Shown here in pieces: positions 1 through 5,689 of a stretch of 6,503 bases of DNA (position 1 is the first letter of the stretch; every line of letters starts with the position of its first letter). The notes below the pieces were generated by a model. That model was not told where the DNA came from, did no database searches, and was given only the letters and a program-made list of their open reading frames with translations. The stretch is from Pseudomonadota bacterium (GTDB lineage: Bacteria > Pseudomonadota > Alphaproteobacteria > Rhizobiales > Xanthobacteraceae). The stretch covers positions 1-6,503 of the forward strand of contig JAEVZN010000419.1 of the NCBI GenBank assembly GCA_023392205.1. The letters run 5' to 3'. The position numbers were made by a program, and so were the translations under genes.

Positions 1-624
1 CTCGAGGAAGCCCCCATCGGCGAATTCGGTCAGCGACACCGCCATGGAGCGCGTGAAGCCCGAGACGTGGTTTGTGCCCTGAAACGGCTCCCAAGGCTGT
101 TCCGGCACGGCGTTGGACAGCGACCAGACGATCGCGAGCGAGACGCCTGCGCCCGCCGCCGCAAATGACCTGCGAATGCGAACCTTGTCCAAAATCCAGA
201 TCAGGCAAAGCAGAACAACGCAGAAGAGGCCCGCACAGATGACCCACATGCGCAGACCAGGCACCGCAGACAGCAGAAAAGCGACGCTGTCCGGGTCGAT
301 AATCATCACATCCATGAAGGATGCGGTCATCCAGGTGATCTTGAACTTGAAGGCCGATACGAGGATAAGGAGTTCGACAATCACAAGAGACAACGCCGCC
401 GCCACGGCTGGACGCCGAAATATCAGCAACCACAGACAGTTAAGCGCCAACCACGCCGCCAGAGCAAGCAACTGGCCGAACCGGCCGTTTTCCGTCAGCA
501 CGATGTGAAACAGCGCGGCGGCGTGGATGATGGCAGTAATTATATAGGAAATCCAATTGGATGCACGCAATGCCGCAAAGATTTTTTCCGCTGCATCAGA
601 ATTCACTCTAGGAGCCTGATCCAA
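1..624 (-). CDS. LTA synthase/sulfatase-like membrane protein, N-terminal part (partial, runs off left edge)
   Basis: Reading the minus strand from 624 gives 208 codons without a stop up to the window edge. The product has about five hydrophobic segments, at residues 24-43, 51-69, 73-91, 126-145 and 154-171. A loop after the third helix contains KITWMTASFMDVMIIDPDS, and an extracytoplasmic stretch begins near residue 172 (NAVPEQPWEPFQGTNHVSGF). This five-helix plan followed by a periplasmic part matches the N-terminus of LtaS/MdoB-like enzymes of the alkaline phosphatase superfamily, which move phosphoglycerol or related groups at the outer face of the inner membrane. The catalytic domain, with its metal-binding residues and nucleophile, lies outside the window, so activity cannot be judged. 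The start is taken as TTG at 624 because AGGACG (631-636) lies 8 bases upstream; an in-frame TGA lies further upstream and no ATG comes before the first helix. GTG at 606 is an alternative but lacks a good ribosome site. Family assignment is moderately sure; the substrate is unknown. Confidence 0.68.
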   Translation of the reverse strand, partial: MDQAPRVNSDAAEKIFAALRASNWISYIITAIIHAAALFHIVLTENGRFGQLLALAAWLALNCLWLLIFRRPAVAAALSLVIVELLILVSAFKFKITWMTASFMDVMIIDPDSVAFLLSAVPGLRMWVICAGLFCVVLLCLIWILDKVRIRRSFAAAGAGVSLAIVWSLSNAVPEQPWEPFQGTNHVSGFTRSMAVSLTEFADGGFLE

Positions 625-630
625 GTTACT

Positions 631-636
631 CGTCCT
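631..636 (-). promoter_or_regulatory. Ribosome binding site deciding the TTG start of the LTA-synthase-like gene
   Basis: On the minus strand AGGACG lies 8 bases before TTG at 624. The alternative GTG at 606 is preceded by a CT-rich stretch with no Shine-Dalgarno match. This supports a non-ATG start. Confidence 0.45.
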
Positions 637-668
637 GCGGCCTGGCGCTGTCCGACTGCCAGTCTGTC

Positions 669-697
669 ATCATTCTGTAATAAAATCGTCATGACAA
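669..697 (-). promoter_or_regulatory. Candidate sigma-70 promoter of the LTA-synthase-like gene
   Basis: On the minus strand TTGTCA (692-697, 5 of 6 to the -35 consensus) is followed after 17 bases by AATGAT (669-674, 4 of 6 to the -10 consensus). Transcription would start near 662, leaving a leader of roughly 38 bases to the TTG start. This is a pattern match only. No equally good promoter was found for the divergent MoxR operon in the same gap. Confidence 0.42.
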
Positions 698-823
698 GTG
701 GCGCCTTGCCGCGCCCGCTGGCGGCATGAGCGGCGTGAAATTCTCCGCGCCCTATGGCGAAATGGCTCCGCCGCTGCTAGATTTGCACTGTTCCTGGTGA
801 GGGAGCGCCCATTCTCTTCACCC

Positions 824-828
824 AGGAG
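824..828 (+). promoter_or_regulatory. Ribosome binding site fixing the MoxR ATPase start at 836
   Basis: AGGAG lies 7 bases before ATG at 836. The reading frame stays open upstream to ATG at 698, but that longer version adds 46 Arg/Ala-rich residues unlike any AAA+ N-terminus and has no clear ribosome site. Confidence 0.65.
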
Positions 829-835
829 CCGTCCA

Positions 836-1870
836 ATGGACGCAGGCGTCAGCCCCCTTCAGCAAACCATCACGCTCCGGCAGGCCAAGAAGCTCGTGCA
901 ATGCATGGCGCAGACGCAGAGCATTCTGCTGCTGTCGCCGCCGGGCGTTGGAAAATCGGACATCGTGGCGCAGGCGGCGGCGGAGGCGGGCCTTGCCTGC
1001 CGCTCGCTGCTCGGCACGCAGATCGCGCCCGAAGACGTCAGCGGCGTGCCGAAAATCGTCGGAGAACGGTCGGTCTTCTGCCCTCCTCGGCTTCTTCTGC
1101 CGGAAATTCCGCAGCCATTCTGCCTTTTTCTGGACGAGCTTCCGGCCTGCGCTCCGGATGTGCAGAAGGCCTTTTATTCGCTGCTGCTGGAACGCCGTCT
1201 CGGCGAACACGCCCTCCCCGCCGGGACCTGGGTGGTGGCGGCCGGCAACCGGCAGCAGGACCGCGCGCTCGTGCGCAGCATGAGTTCTGCGCTGATCAAC
1301 CGCGTGACCATTCTCAATCTGCGTGTCGATGCCGACGAATGGCAGGACTGGGCGCGGCGGCAGGGCGTCCGCGGCGACATTCGCAGCTTCCTGACGCACA
1401 TGCCCGATGCACTCATGCGCGAGGTGCCGCAGGACGCCGTCCCGTTCTCCACACCGCGGGCCTGGACCTCGCTGTCGCGGGCGCTCGATATGGCGGAGCA
1501 GGCCGGCGTGCTGAATGCGGAGATTCGCCGCGCACTCGCATTCGGCCGATTGTCCCCGGAAGATGCGGCCATCTTCTGTGCGCTGGCCGAAGATGCATTG
1601 GGCGATCTGAAGCCCATTGAGACCTACATCGTCGATCCGAAATCGCTCCCGCAGGGGCACACCGCCCGCTGGTTCATTCTCAATTGCATCCGCCAGCACG
1701 TTCAGTCCGGCCGGCTCAACGCAATTGCGCCGCGCAAGATCGACCGCTTCCTGCGCAGTCTGCCACCGGAGAACCAGCTCAATCTGATTGCCGACCTTGT
1801 CGAGCAATGGGGCGCGCTCGGCGCCGACAAGGCCATGCTGACGCTGCTGAAGTCGGTGACCAGACCATGA
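836..1870 (+). CDS. MoxR-type AAA+ ATPase
   Basis: The 344-residue product is a single-domain AAA+ ATPase of the MoxR branch, cytoplasmic, with no signal peptide. Visible motifs in order are: Walker A SPPGVGKS at 34-41 (Ser replacing the usual first Gly); Walker B CLFLDEL at 96-102 with catalytic pair D100/E101; sensor-1 N138 in VVAAGNR; a likely arginine finger R156 in SALINR; and a sensor-2-like FSTPRAW with R208. The C-terminal third is helical and probably forms the lid. MoxR ATPases form hexameric rings that remodel or load metal into target proteins, usually with a VWA-domain partner. Such a partner is encoded immediately downstream with a 4-base overlap (ATGA, 1867-1870), so the two are probably translationally coupled. 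The start at 836 is set by AGGAG at 824-828. Family and pairing are sure; the target is unknown. Confidence 0.9.
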   Translation: MDAGVSPLQQTITLRQAKKLVQCMAQTQSILLLSPPGVGKSDIVAQAAAEAGLACRSLLGTQIAPEDVSGVPKIVGERSVFCPPRLLLPEIPQPFCLFLDELPACAPDVQKAFYSLLLERRLGEHALPAGTWVVAAGNRQQDRALVRSMSSALINRVTILNLRVDADEWQDWARRQGVRGDIRSFLTHMPDALMREVPQDAVPFSTPRAWTSLSRALDMAEQAGVLNAEIRRALAFGRLSPEDAAIFCALAEDALGDLKPIETYIVDPKSLPQGHTARWFILNCIRQHVQSGRLNAIAPRKIDRFLRSLPPENQLNLIADLVEQWGALGADKAMLTLLKSVTRP

Positions 1871-3138
1871 CCGCGCCGGCGCGAGATACAAAAGCCGACG
1901 ATCTAATTCTTCAGCGTTTGCGACGCGGCCTGCATATCGTCGCCGGCACGATGCCGCATCTGTCAGGGCTTGCGGCCGCATTACGCATGGACCTGGACGA
2001 TCGCGTGCCGACCATGGGCGTTTTCGCGTCCGGTCGGCTGATCGCCAATCGCGCTTTCACGTCGCGGCTGAAAGACAACGAACTATGCTTCGTGCTGGCA
2101 CACGAGCTTCTGCATCTGGCGCTGCGGACCCACGACCGGGCGCGCGGCAGCAAGTCGCTCGAGTTCAATTATGCGCATGACTACATCATCAACGACATCC
2201 TTCGTGTGGAAATGGGTTTCCCGACCATACCGGCCGGCGGCCTCGACATGCCGGGGGCGCGCAATCGCTCCGCAGAGGACATCGTGCTGGAAATGCGCCG
2301 CAACGCCGACCTGATGCAATCGCGAAGCCGCGTCTTCGAAGGACAAACCGCGACTGTGCGGGAGGTTCTGGCTCACGCCAGACACGGCAAAAATACCGAA
2401 AGCGATGATGCTGCCGGCGACGTCATGGGCGACGAACGGGAGCGCAAGATGTTTCCGGATTCGATCGACACACAAGACGAGGACAAGGCGCGTATCGCCG
2501 ACATCGCCGCGCGGGGCCGCGCCATAGATTCTGCTTTGCGCGCCATACGCGAGCGCGGCAGCAAGGCTGGCGCCGAAAGCCGGATCATGGCCGCACAGCG
2601 ACACAACACCCGTCCGGCCTGGCAGGCTGCGTTACAGCGCTGGATCGAGTCTTCGTCCATGGGTACGCGCAGCTTTGCGCGCCCGTCGCGGCGCGCCGCA
2701 TCGTGTTCAGATGCCATCTTGCCCGGCCGGCTTCGGATGTCCTGCATGGTCAACGTGATCCTCGACACCAGCGGATCGATGACCGGGCTGATCGCTCCCG
2801 CACTCGGCGCTATCGCCGATTTCTGTGATCTGGCCGGTGTCGATCAGGTCCGGGTCCTGCAATGCGATGCCGCGGTTACATCCGACCGCACGTTCGCGCC
2901 CGCCGAACTCGCGCAGGTCGAGGTGCAGGGCTTCGGCGGCAGCGACCTGTCGCCTGCCATGCTGATGCTTGCCGACGATCCGGCAATTCAGGCCGCCATT
3001 GTCATCACCGACGGCGACATCGCATTGCCGCAGGAGCCGATGCCCTATCGCGTGGTCTGGGTCGTTCCCGTGGCCGCCCTTGGCCGCTTCTCTCCGCCAT
3101 ATGGCGTTCTCATCGCGATGGAAGGCGTCAGATCATGA
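1867..3138 (+). CDS. Metallopeptidase-like plus VWA domain protein (DUF2201-type), partner of the MoxR ATPase
   Basis: The product has 423 residues and no signal peptide or membrane helix. The N-terminal domain (about 10-145) carries a zinc-peptidase-type HELLH at 79-83, followed by FNYAHDYIIND (100-110). This layout is known from the DUF2201-type metallopeptidase-like domain found next to MoxR genes; D105 or a neighbour may supply the third ligand. A charged, probably flexible linker follows (about 170-245). The C-terminal VWA domain (about 293-420) has an apparently complete MIDAS: DTSGS at 300-304, GGSD at 357-360 in the usual threonine-loop place, and ITDGD with D382. The MIDAS suggests metal-dependent binding of a client that the MoxR ring then remodels. 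Whether HELLH is catalytic is unknown; in this family proteolysis is, to my knowledge, unproven. The start ATG overlaps the ATPase stop and its own stop overlaps the next gene (ATGA, 3135-3138). The frame is open upstream to 1684, but that region is coding for the ATPase. Confidence 0.87.
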   Translation: MTAPARDTKADDLILQRLRRGLHIVAGTMPHLSGLAAALRMDLDDRVPTMGVFASGRLIANRAFTSRLKDNELCFVLAHELLHLALRTHDRARGSKSLEFNYAHDYIINDILRVEMGFPTIPAGGLDMPGARNRSAEDIVLEMRRNADLMQSRSRVFEGQTATVREVLAHARHGKNTESDDAAGDVMGDERERKMFPDSIDTQDEDKARIADIAARGRAIDSALRAIRERGSKAGAESRIMAAQRHNTRPAWQAALQRWIESSSMGTRSFARPSRRAASCSDAILPGRLRMSCMVNVILDTSGSMTGLIAPALGAIADFCDLAGVDQVRVLQCDAAVTSDRTFAPAELAQVEVQGFGGSDLSPAMLMLADDPAIQAAIVITDGDIALPQEPMPYRVVWVVPVAALGRFSPPYGVLIAMEGVRS

Positions 3139-3521
3139 AGGCTGTTCAGGAACTTGTGGCCTATTTCGACCGGCGGGGACAACTCACCGCCAGGCAGGTT
3201 CGCCAATTGCTCGATCAGGGCTATCTGGCAGCGGAGGCGCCGACCAATATGCTGGACCTCGCAGGCAGTCCGGGGACCAGCTATTATTTCCGGGTGCGGG
3301 GCGAAACCGAGGGGCCGCTCTGGGGCACCGATATCTACACCGCCGATTCGACGCTTTCAGCGGCTGCGGTGCATGCGGGGCTGGTGAAAACCGGCGAAAG
3401 CGCCATCGTGAAAGTCGAAATCGTGGCGCCGCCTGCGACTTATTCCGGGTCCATTCGTCACGGCGTGGCCAGCCACGATTTCGGCCGCTACGCCGGTGCC
3501 TACAGGCTCTCAAAAGTCTGA
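3135..3521 (+). CDS. Small LCCL-domain protein, third gene of the MoxR-VWA operon
   Basis: The product has 128 residues and no signal peptide or membrane helix, so it is probably cytoplasmic. Residues about 48-126 match the LCCL fold: PLWGTDIYTADSTLSAAAVH at 61-80 is the domain hallmark, followed by a strand (IVKVEIVAPP, 91-100), YSGSIRHGVASHDFG (103-117) and a terminal GAYRLS. The disulfide cysteines of animal LCCL domains are absent; the protein has no cysteine at all, which fits a reducing cytoplasm. The first 45 residues look helical (AVQELVAYFDRRGQLTARQV at 3-22, then a QLLDQGYL segment) and may be a small docking or helix-turn-helix-like module; I do not recognise them. The start ATG overlaps the VWA gene stop, with GGAAGG (3120-3125) 9 bases upstream. 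The overlap implies coupled expression with the ATPase and VWA protein, so it could be their client, adaptor or ligand-binding part. That role is inference. Confidence 0.8.
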   Translation: MKAVQELVAYFDRRGQLTARQVRQLLDQGYLAAEAPTNMLDLAGSPGTSYYFRVRGETEGPLWGTDIYTADSTLSAAAVHAGLVKTGESAIVKVEIVAPPATYSGSIRHGVASHDFGRYAGAYRLSKV

Positions 3522-3549
3522 AACGACGCTTGTTTTCGCAGAATCCCTC

Positions 3550-3564
3550 ACCCGCGATGCGGGT
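3550..3564. terminator. Short hairpin between convergent LCCL gene and tRNA-Asp (possible weak terminator)
   Basis: ACCCGC and GCGGGT form a perfect 6-bp stem around a GAT loop, midway between the LCCL gene stop and the 3' end of the tRNA gene on the opposite strand. Position favours a shared terminator, but neither strand has a T-tract after the stem, so intrinsic termination is doubtful. Confidence 0.3.
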
Positions 3565-3589
3565 AGACCATGTTAAGTGCTTGAAAACA

Positions 3590-3666
<77 letters not shown>

Positions 3667-3684
3667 GTGTGGGGATAGGCGCGG

Positions 3685-3712
3685 ACTTAAATCTCAGCCC
3701 GCGCCAAGTCAA
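3685..3712 (-). promoter_or_regulatory. Promoter of tRNA-Asp
   Basis: On the minus strand TTGACT (3707-3712) is followed after 16 bases by TTAAGT (3685-3690). Transcription would begin about 10 bases before the mature tRNA 5' end at 3666, a typical short tRNA leader. The -35 match is 5 of 6; the -10 is weaker. Confidence 0.5.
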
Positions 3713-3856
3713 GCACAGACCGTGCTTTCCCGTTGCGCGCCACCCACAAAAATGCTCTTGAGGCCCGTAAACAGGGCGTTTTCGGCATGTCCCGAATCGT
3801 CTAAAGGCCACATTCTGAGTTTTTTCCTATGCCGCTCGACGAAAAGGAGTGCCACC

Positions 3857-4159
3857 ATGGCTGAGAAGAAGCCGGCGACAGCGCCGACCGTCACCCTGAA
3901 GCATCTCGCGGCACAGATTGCCGAGGATCATGAACTTTCCAAGAAGCAGAGCGAGGCGATTCTTGGCGACCTCGTCACCCAGATTACGAAGCACCTCACC
4001 AAGGGCGACCGCATCCGGATTGGCGGCCTCGGCATTCTTCAGGTTCGCAAGCGCGCGGCCCGGATGGGGCGCAATCCGGCGACCGGCGAGCAGATCGAGA
4101 TCAAGGCCTCGAAGAAAGTCGCCTTCCGACCTGCCAAGGAACTCAAAGAGGCGGTCTGA
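3857..4159 (+). CDS. HU-family (DNABII) histone-like DNA-binding protein
   Basis: This 100-residue basic protein is of the HU/IHF family, which bends and compacts DNA as a dimer on the nucleoid. The family core runs from about residue 13 to the end: a helical dimerisation part (LAAQIAEDHELSKKQSEAIL, 17-36), the strand region DRIRIGGLGILQVRKRAAR (51-69), the DNA-arm tip RNPATG at 72-77 with the intercalating proline P74, then KKVAFRPAKELKEAV. A short Lys/Pro/Ala/Thr extension of about 10 residues precedes the core compared with E. coli HU, as I recall from Bradyrhizobium-type homologues. ATG at 857 of the fourth kilobase (3857) is chosen because AAGGAG (3844-3849) lies 7 bases before it; the frame is open to 3722 but the extra residues do not resemble HU. 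It appears monocistronic, with a strong terminator 30 bases after the stop. HU rather than IHF is favoured by the arm sequence. Confidence 0.93.
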   Translation: MAEKKPATAPTVTLKHLAAQIAEDHELSKKQSEAILGDLVTQITKHLTKGDRIRIGGLGILQVRKRAARMGRNPATGEQIEIKASKKVAFRPAKELKEAV

Positions 4160-4189
4160 CCCGCCAATTGTAAAAAGGTATTGCTCAAC

Positions 4190-4223
4190 AATGCGCAGTG
4201 GCGAATGCCATTGCGCATTTTTT
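4190..4223 (+). terminator. Rho-independent terminator of the HU gene
   Basis: A 13-bp stem pairs 4190-4202 with 4207-4219 (AATGCGCA, then a G-T wobble, then TGGC) around the loop GAAT. It is followed by T through 4223, giving a run of six T from 4218. The stem starts 30 bases after the HU stop. The reverse strand lacks a T-tract next to the stem, so it acts on plus-strand transcripts. Confidence 0.9.
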
Positions 4224-4306
4224 ATGAGCGCGGCGCCAGGTTCGAGGTCGGGGGCTCGTCGCGCCTGACCGAACGTCGATCCTTGCGAGGAGCGCGTCGT
4301 AGGGTC

Positions 4307-4330
4307 CCATCGTTGCCCATGGTACGATGG
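4307..4330. repeat. Inverted repeat, 7-bp arms
   Basis: CCATCGT (4307-4313) and ACGATGG (4324-4330) are perfect inverted arms around 10 bases. Outer GGG (4302-4304) and CCC (4331-4333) can extend the stem past a 2-base bulge. No T-tract follows on either strand. Function is unknown. Confidence 0.45.
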
Positions 4331-4370
4331 CCCGCGACGATGCGTCCGGTATCGAGGCGCGCGACATCAC

Positions 4371-4410
4371 TTGCGACGAGTTGACGTGCAGTGCGCGACG
4401 TCAGTCGCAA
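4371..4410. repeat. Two-part inverted repeat, 13 paired bases with a 4-base bulge
   Basis: Outer arms TTGCGAC (4371-4377) and GTCGCAA (4404-4410) and inner arms TGACGT (4382-4387) and ACGTCA (4398-4403) nest to form one stem. It has a bulge GAGT on the left side and a 10-base loop. An overlapping alternative pair, TGCAGT (4387-4392) with ACTGCA (4412-4417), is also present. No T-tract follows, so it is not a terminator. Confidence 0.5.
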
Positions 4411-4642
4411 AACTGCATGGCACATTTCCAGTTCTACGACTGAGGTCGATGCAACGTCGCCGATGGCGTTATCATCCCACAACTTTGCCTCAAGATGCTC
4501 ATTGGAGCGACTCTCAACTATCATTGGAATCGATACAAAGAGGTGTTTTCAGTTGATTTCTTGATGCGTTTTGCGTTGAAGGAAGTCCTCGATGCTGCGT
4601 CGCCTATGCTGCCGATGCACGCACTTCTGAGGTGGAATTCGC

Positions 4643-4662
4643 CATCGCATGAATATGCGATG
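4643..4662. repeat. Perfect 8-bp inverted repeat just before the exbB ribosome site
   Basis: CATCGCAT (4643-4650) and ATGCGATG (4655-4662) pair around the loop GAAT. The 3' arm ends 2 bases before the purine-rich ribosome site (4665-4669) of exbB. It could be a leader hairpin that affects translation or an operator for a dimeric repressor. Confidence 0.6.
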
Positions 4663-4664
4663 CA

Positions 4665-4669
4665 GAGGA
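4665..4669 (+). promoter_or_regulatory. Ribosome binding site fixing the exbB start at 4676
   Basis: GAGGA lies 6 bases before ATG at 4676. The upstream in-frame ATG at 4649 sits inside the hairpin and would put nine polar residues before the signal peptide, so 4676 is preferred. ATG at 4688 lacks a ribosome site. Confidence 0.6.
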
Positions 4670-4675
4670 CAGCCG

Positions 4676-5686
4676 ATGACTTCAGCGATGAAATCGCTTC
4701 TTGCGACAGCCGCACCATTTGTACTTGGGCTTGCATTGGCGGCGAACGCCTTCGCTCAGCAGGAACCGGCACCCGACACGTCCTCGCCTCCGGCGGCATC
4801 ACAACCCGCACCAGTTCAACAGACTGTGCCATCCGAGCCGGCAGCGCCGGGCGCGTCGCCTGACCCTGCGCCCGCACAAAATACACCGGCCACCACCTCA
4901 ACGCCGCCCGCCGAGGCTGCACCGATCACCGAGACTCCTACCCCAGCAGAACTTGCCGCCCCGTCCACGCCGGGGGGCGGAACGATCCCTGCCGAGATGC
5001 TGCCGCGCGACCTGACACCGTGGACGATGTTCATGGATTCCGACATCGTCGTGAAGGCGGTGATGATCGGACTTGTAATTGCGTCGCTCATTACCTGGAC
5101 TATCTGGCTTGCCAAGTCCTTTGAGCTGAGGCTTGCGAAGCGGCGCGCCCGTCGCAAGAATCGCTGGCTGGAAACCGCAAAGACATTGCAGGACGCTGAG
5201 CGCGAATTCCGGACCCATAAGGATCCGGTTGCACGCATTGTCAGGGCCGCCGCTCACGAGGTCGAGGTCTCTGAATCGCTTCCGCCCGAAGGCGTCAAGG
5301 AGCGCATCGCGTGGCAGCTTGAGCGGGTGGAGGCGACAGCGAGCCGCGGCATCAGCAGCGGAATGGGCGTGCTTGCGACCATTGGCTCGACGGCTCCCTT
5401 TGTCGGATTGTTCGGAACCGTCTGGGGTATCATGAACAGCTTCATCGCGATCTCGAAAGCGCACACCACCAGTCTCGCCGTCGTCGCGCCGGGCATTGCC
5501 GAGGCGTTGCTTGCAACAGCGTTGGGGCTTGTCGCCGCCATTCCGGCCGTCGTGATCTATAATATGTTCACCCGTTCGATCGGCGGCTATCGCCTGATCC
5601 TTGGCAATGCCTCGGCAAACGTGCTGCGGCTCGCGTCACGCGATCTCGATCGCGGCCGCATGCCGCTGCGACAGGCTGCGGAGTAA
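4676..5686 (+). CDS. exbB: ExbB, TonB-system proton channel subunit
   Basis: The 336-residue inner-membrane protein assembles with ExbD and TonB and uses the proton gradient to energise TonB. Residues 1-27 are a signal peptide ending ANAFA, with likely cleavage before QQE. A periplasmic linker very rich in Pro, Ala, Thr and Ser follows to about 107. The MotA/TolQ/ExbB core has a first membrane helix at about 123-147, a cytoplasmic domain with a basic stretch (RLAKRRARRKNR, 152-163), and two more helices at about 229-257 and 268-297. PFVGLFGTVWGIMNSF (241-256) is the family signature. E276 in APGIAEALLATALG is expected to match the conserved channel glutamate of E. coli ExbB. The long N-terminal extension is typical of alphaproteobacterial ExbB; E. 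coli ExbB is about 240 residues. exbD follows after 3 bases. TolQ is less likely because of the extension and the tonB gene two genes downstream. Confidence 0.95.
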   Translation: MTSAMKSLLATAAPFVLGLALAANAFAQQEPAPDTSSPPAASQPAPVQQTVPSEPAAPGASPDPAPAQNTPATTSTPPAEAAPITETPTPAELAAPSTPGGGTIPAEMLPRDLTPWTMFMDSDIVVKAVMIGLVIASLITWTIWLAKSFELRLAKRRARRKNRWLETAKTLQDAEREFRTHKDPVARIVRAAAHEVEVSESLPPEGVKERIAWQLERVEATASRGISSGMGVLATIGSTAPFVGLFGTVWGIMNSFIAISKAHTTSLAVVAPGIAEALLATALGLVAAIPAVVIYNMFTRSIGGYRLILGNASANVLRLASRDLDRGRMPLRQAAE

Positions 5687-5689
5687 TCA

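Larger units (their letters stand above)
4224..4642. other. Gene-poor stretch between HU terminator and exbB operon
   Basis: About 420 bases without a gene I can support. Open frames exist on both strands (for example minus 4222-4524, 100 codons), but they lack ribosome sites and recognisable domains. The stretch is rich in TCG/CGA words and contains two inverted repeats listed separately. It must hold or follow the promoter of exbB-exbD-tonB, but no clear -35/-10 pair stands out, and I did not see an iron-control box of the Fur, Irr or RirA type. A small RNA or a decayed gene is possible but not shown. Confidence 0.5.

Noticed and set aside
113..729. Plus-strand open frames of 131 and 74 codons
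   Set aside because: They are antisense to the membrane protein, whose minus-strand frame shows coherent membrane helices; they have no recognisable domain.
698..835. 46-residue N-terminal extension of the MoxR ATPase
   Set aside because: No clear ribosome site, Arg/Ala-rich composition, and a good ribosome site precedes ATG at 836.
818..1981. 387-codon minus-strand open frame antisense to the ATPase gene
   Set aside because: Arg/Ala/Gly-rich composition and no domain; typical of high-GC antisense frames. The plus-strand ATPase has all expected motifs.
4222..4524. 100-codon minus-strand open frame in the gene-poor stretch
   Set aside because: No ribosome site before its start, no recognisable domain, and it runs through the inverted repeats; cannot be supported as a gene.
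4224..4675. Iron-control box (Fur, Irr or RirA type) upstream of exbB
   Set aside because: Expected from the operon's usual role, but no convincing palindrome of those types is visible; the 4643-4662 repeat does not match motifs I know.
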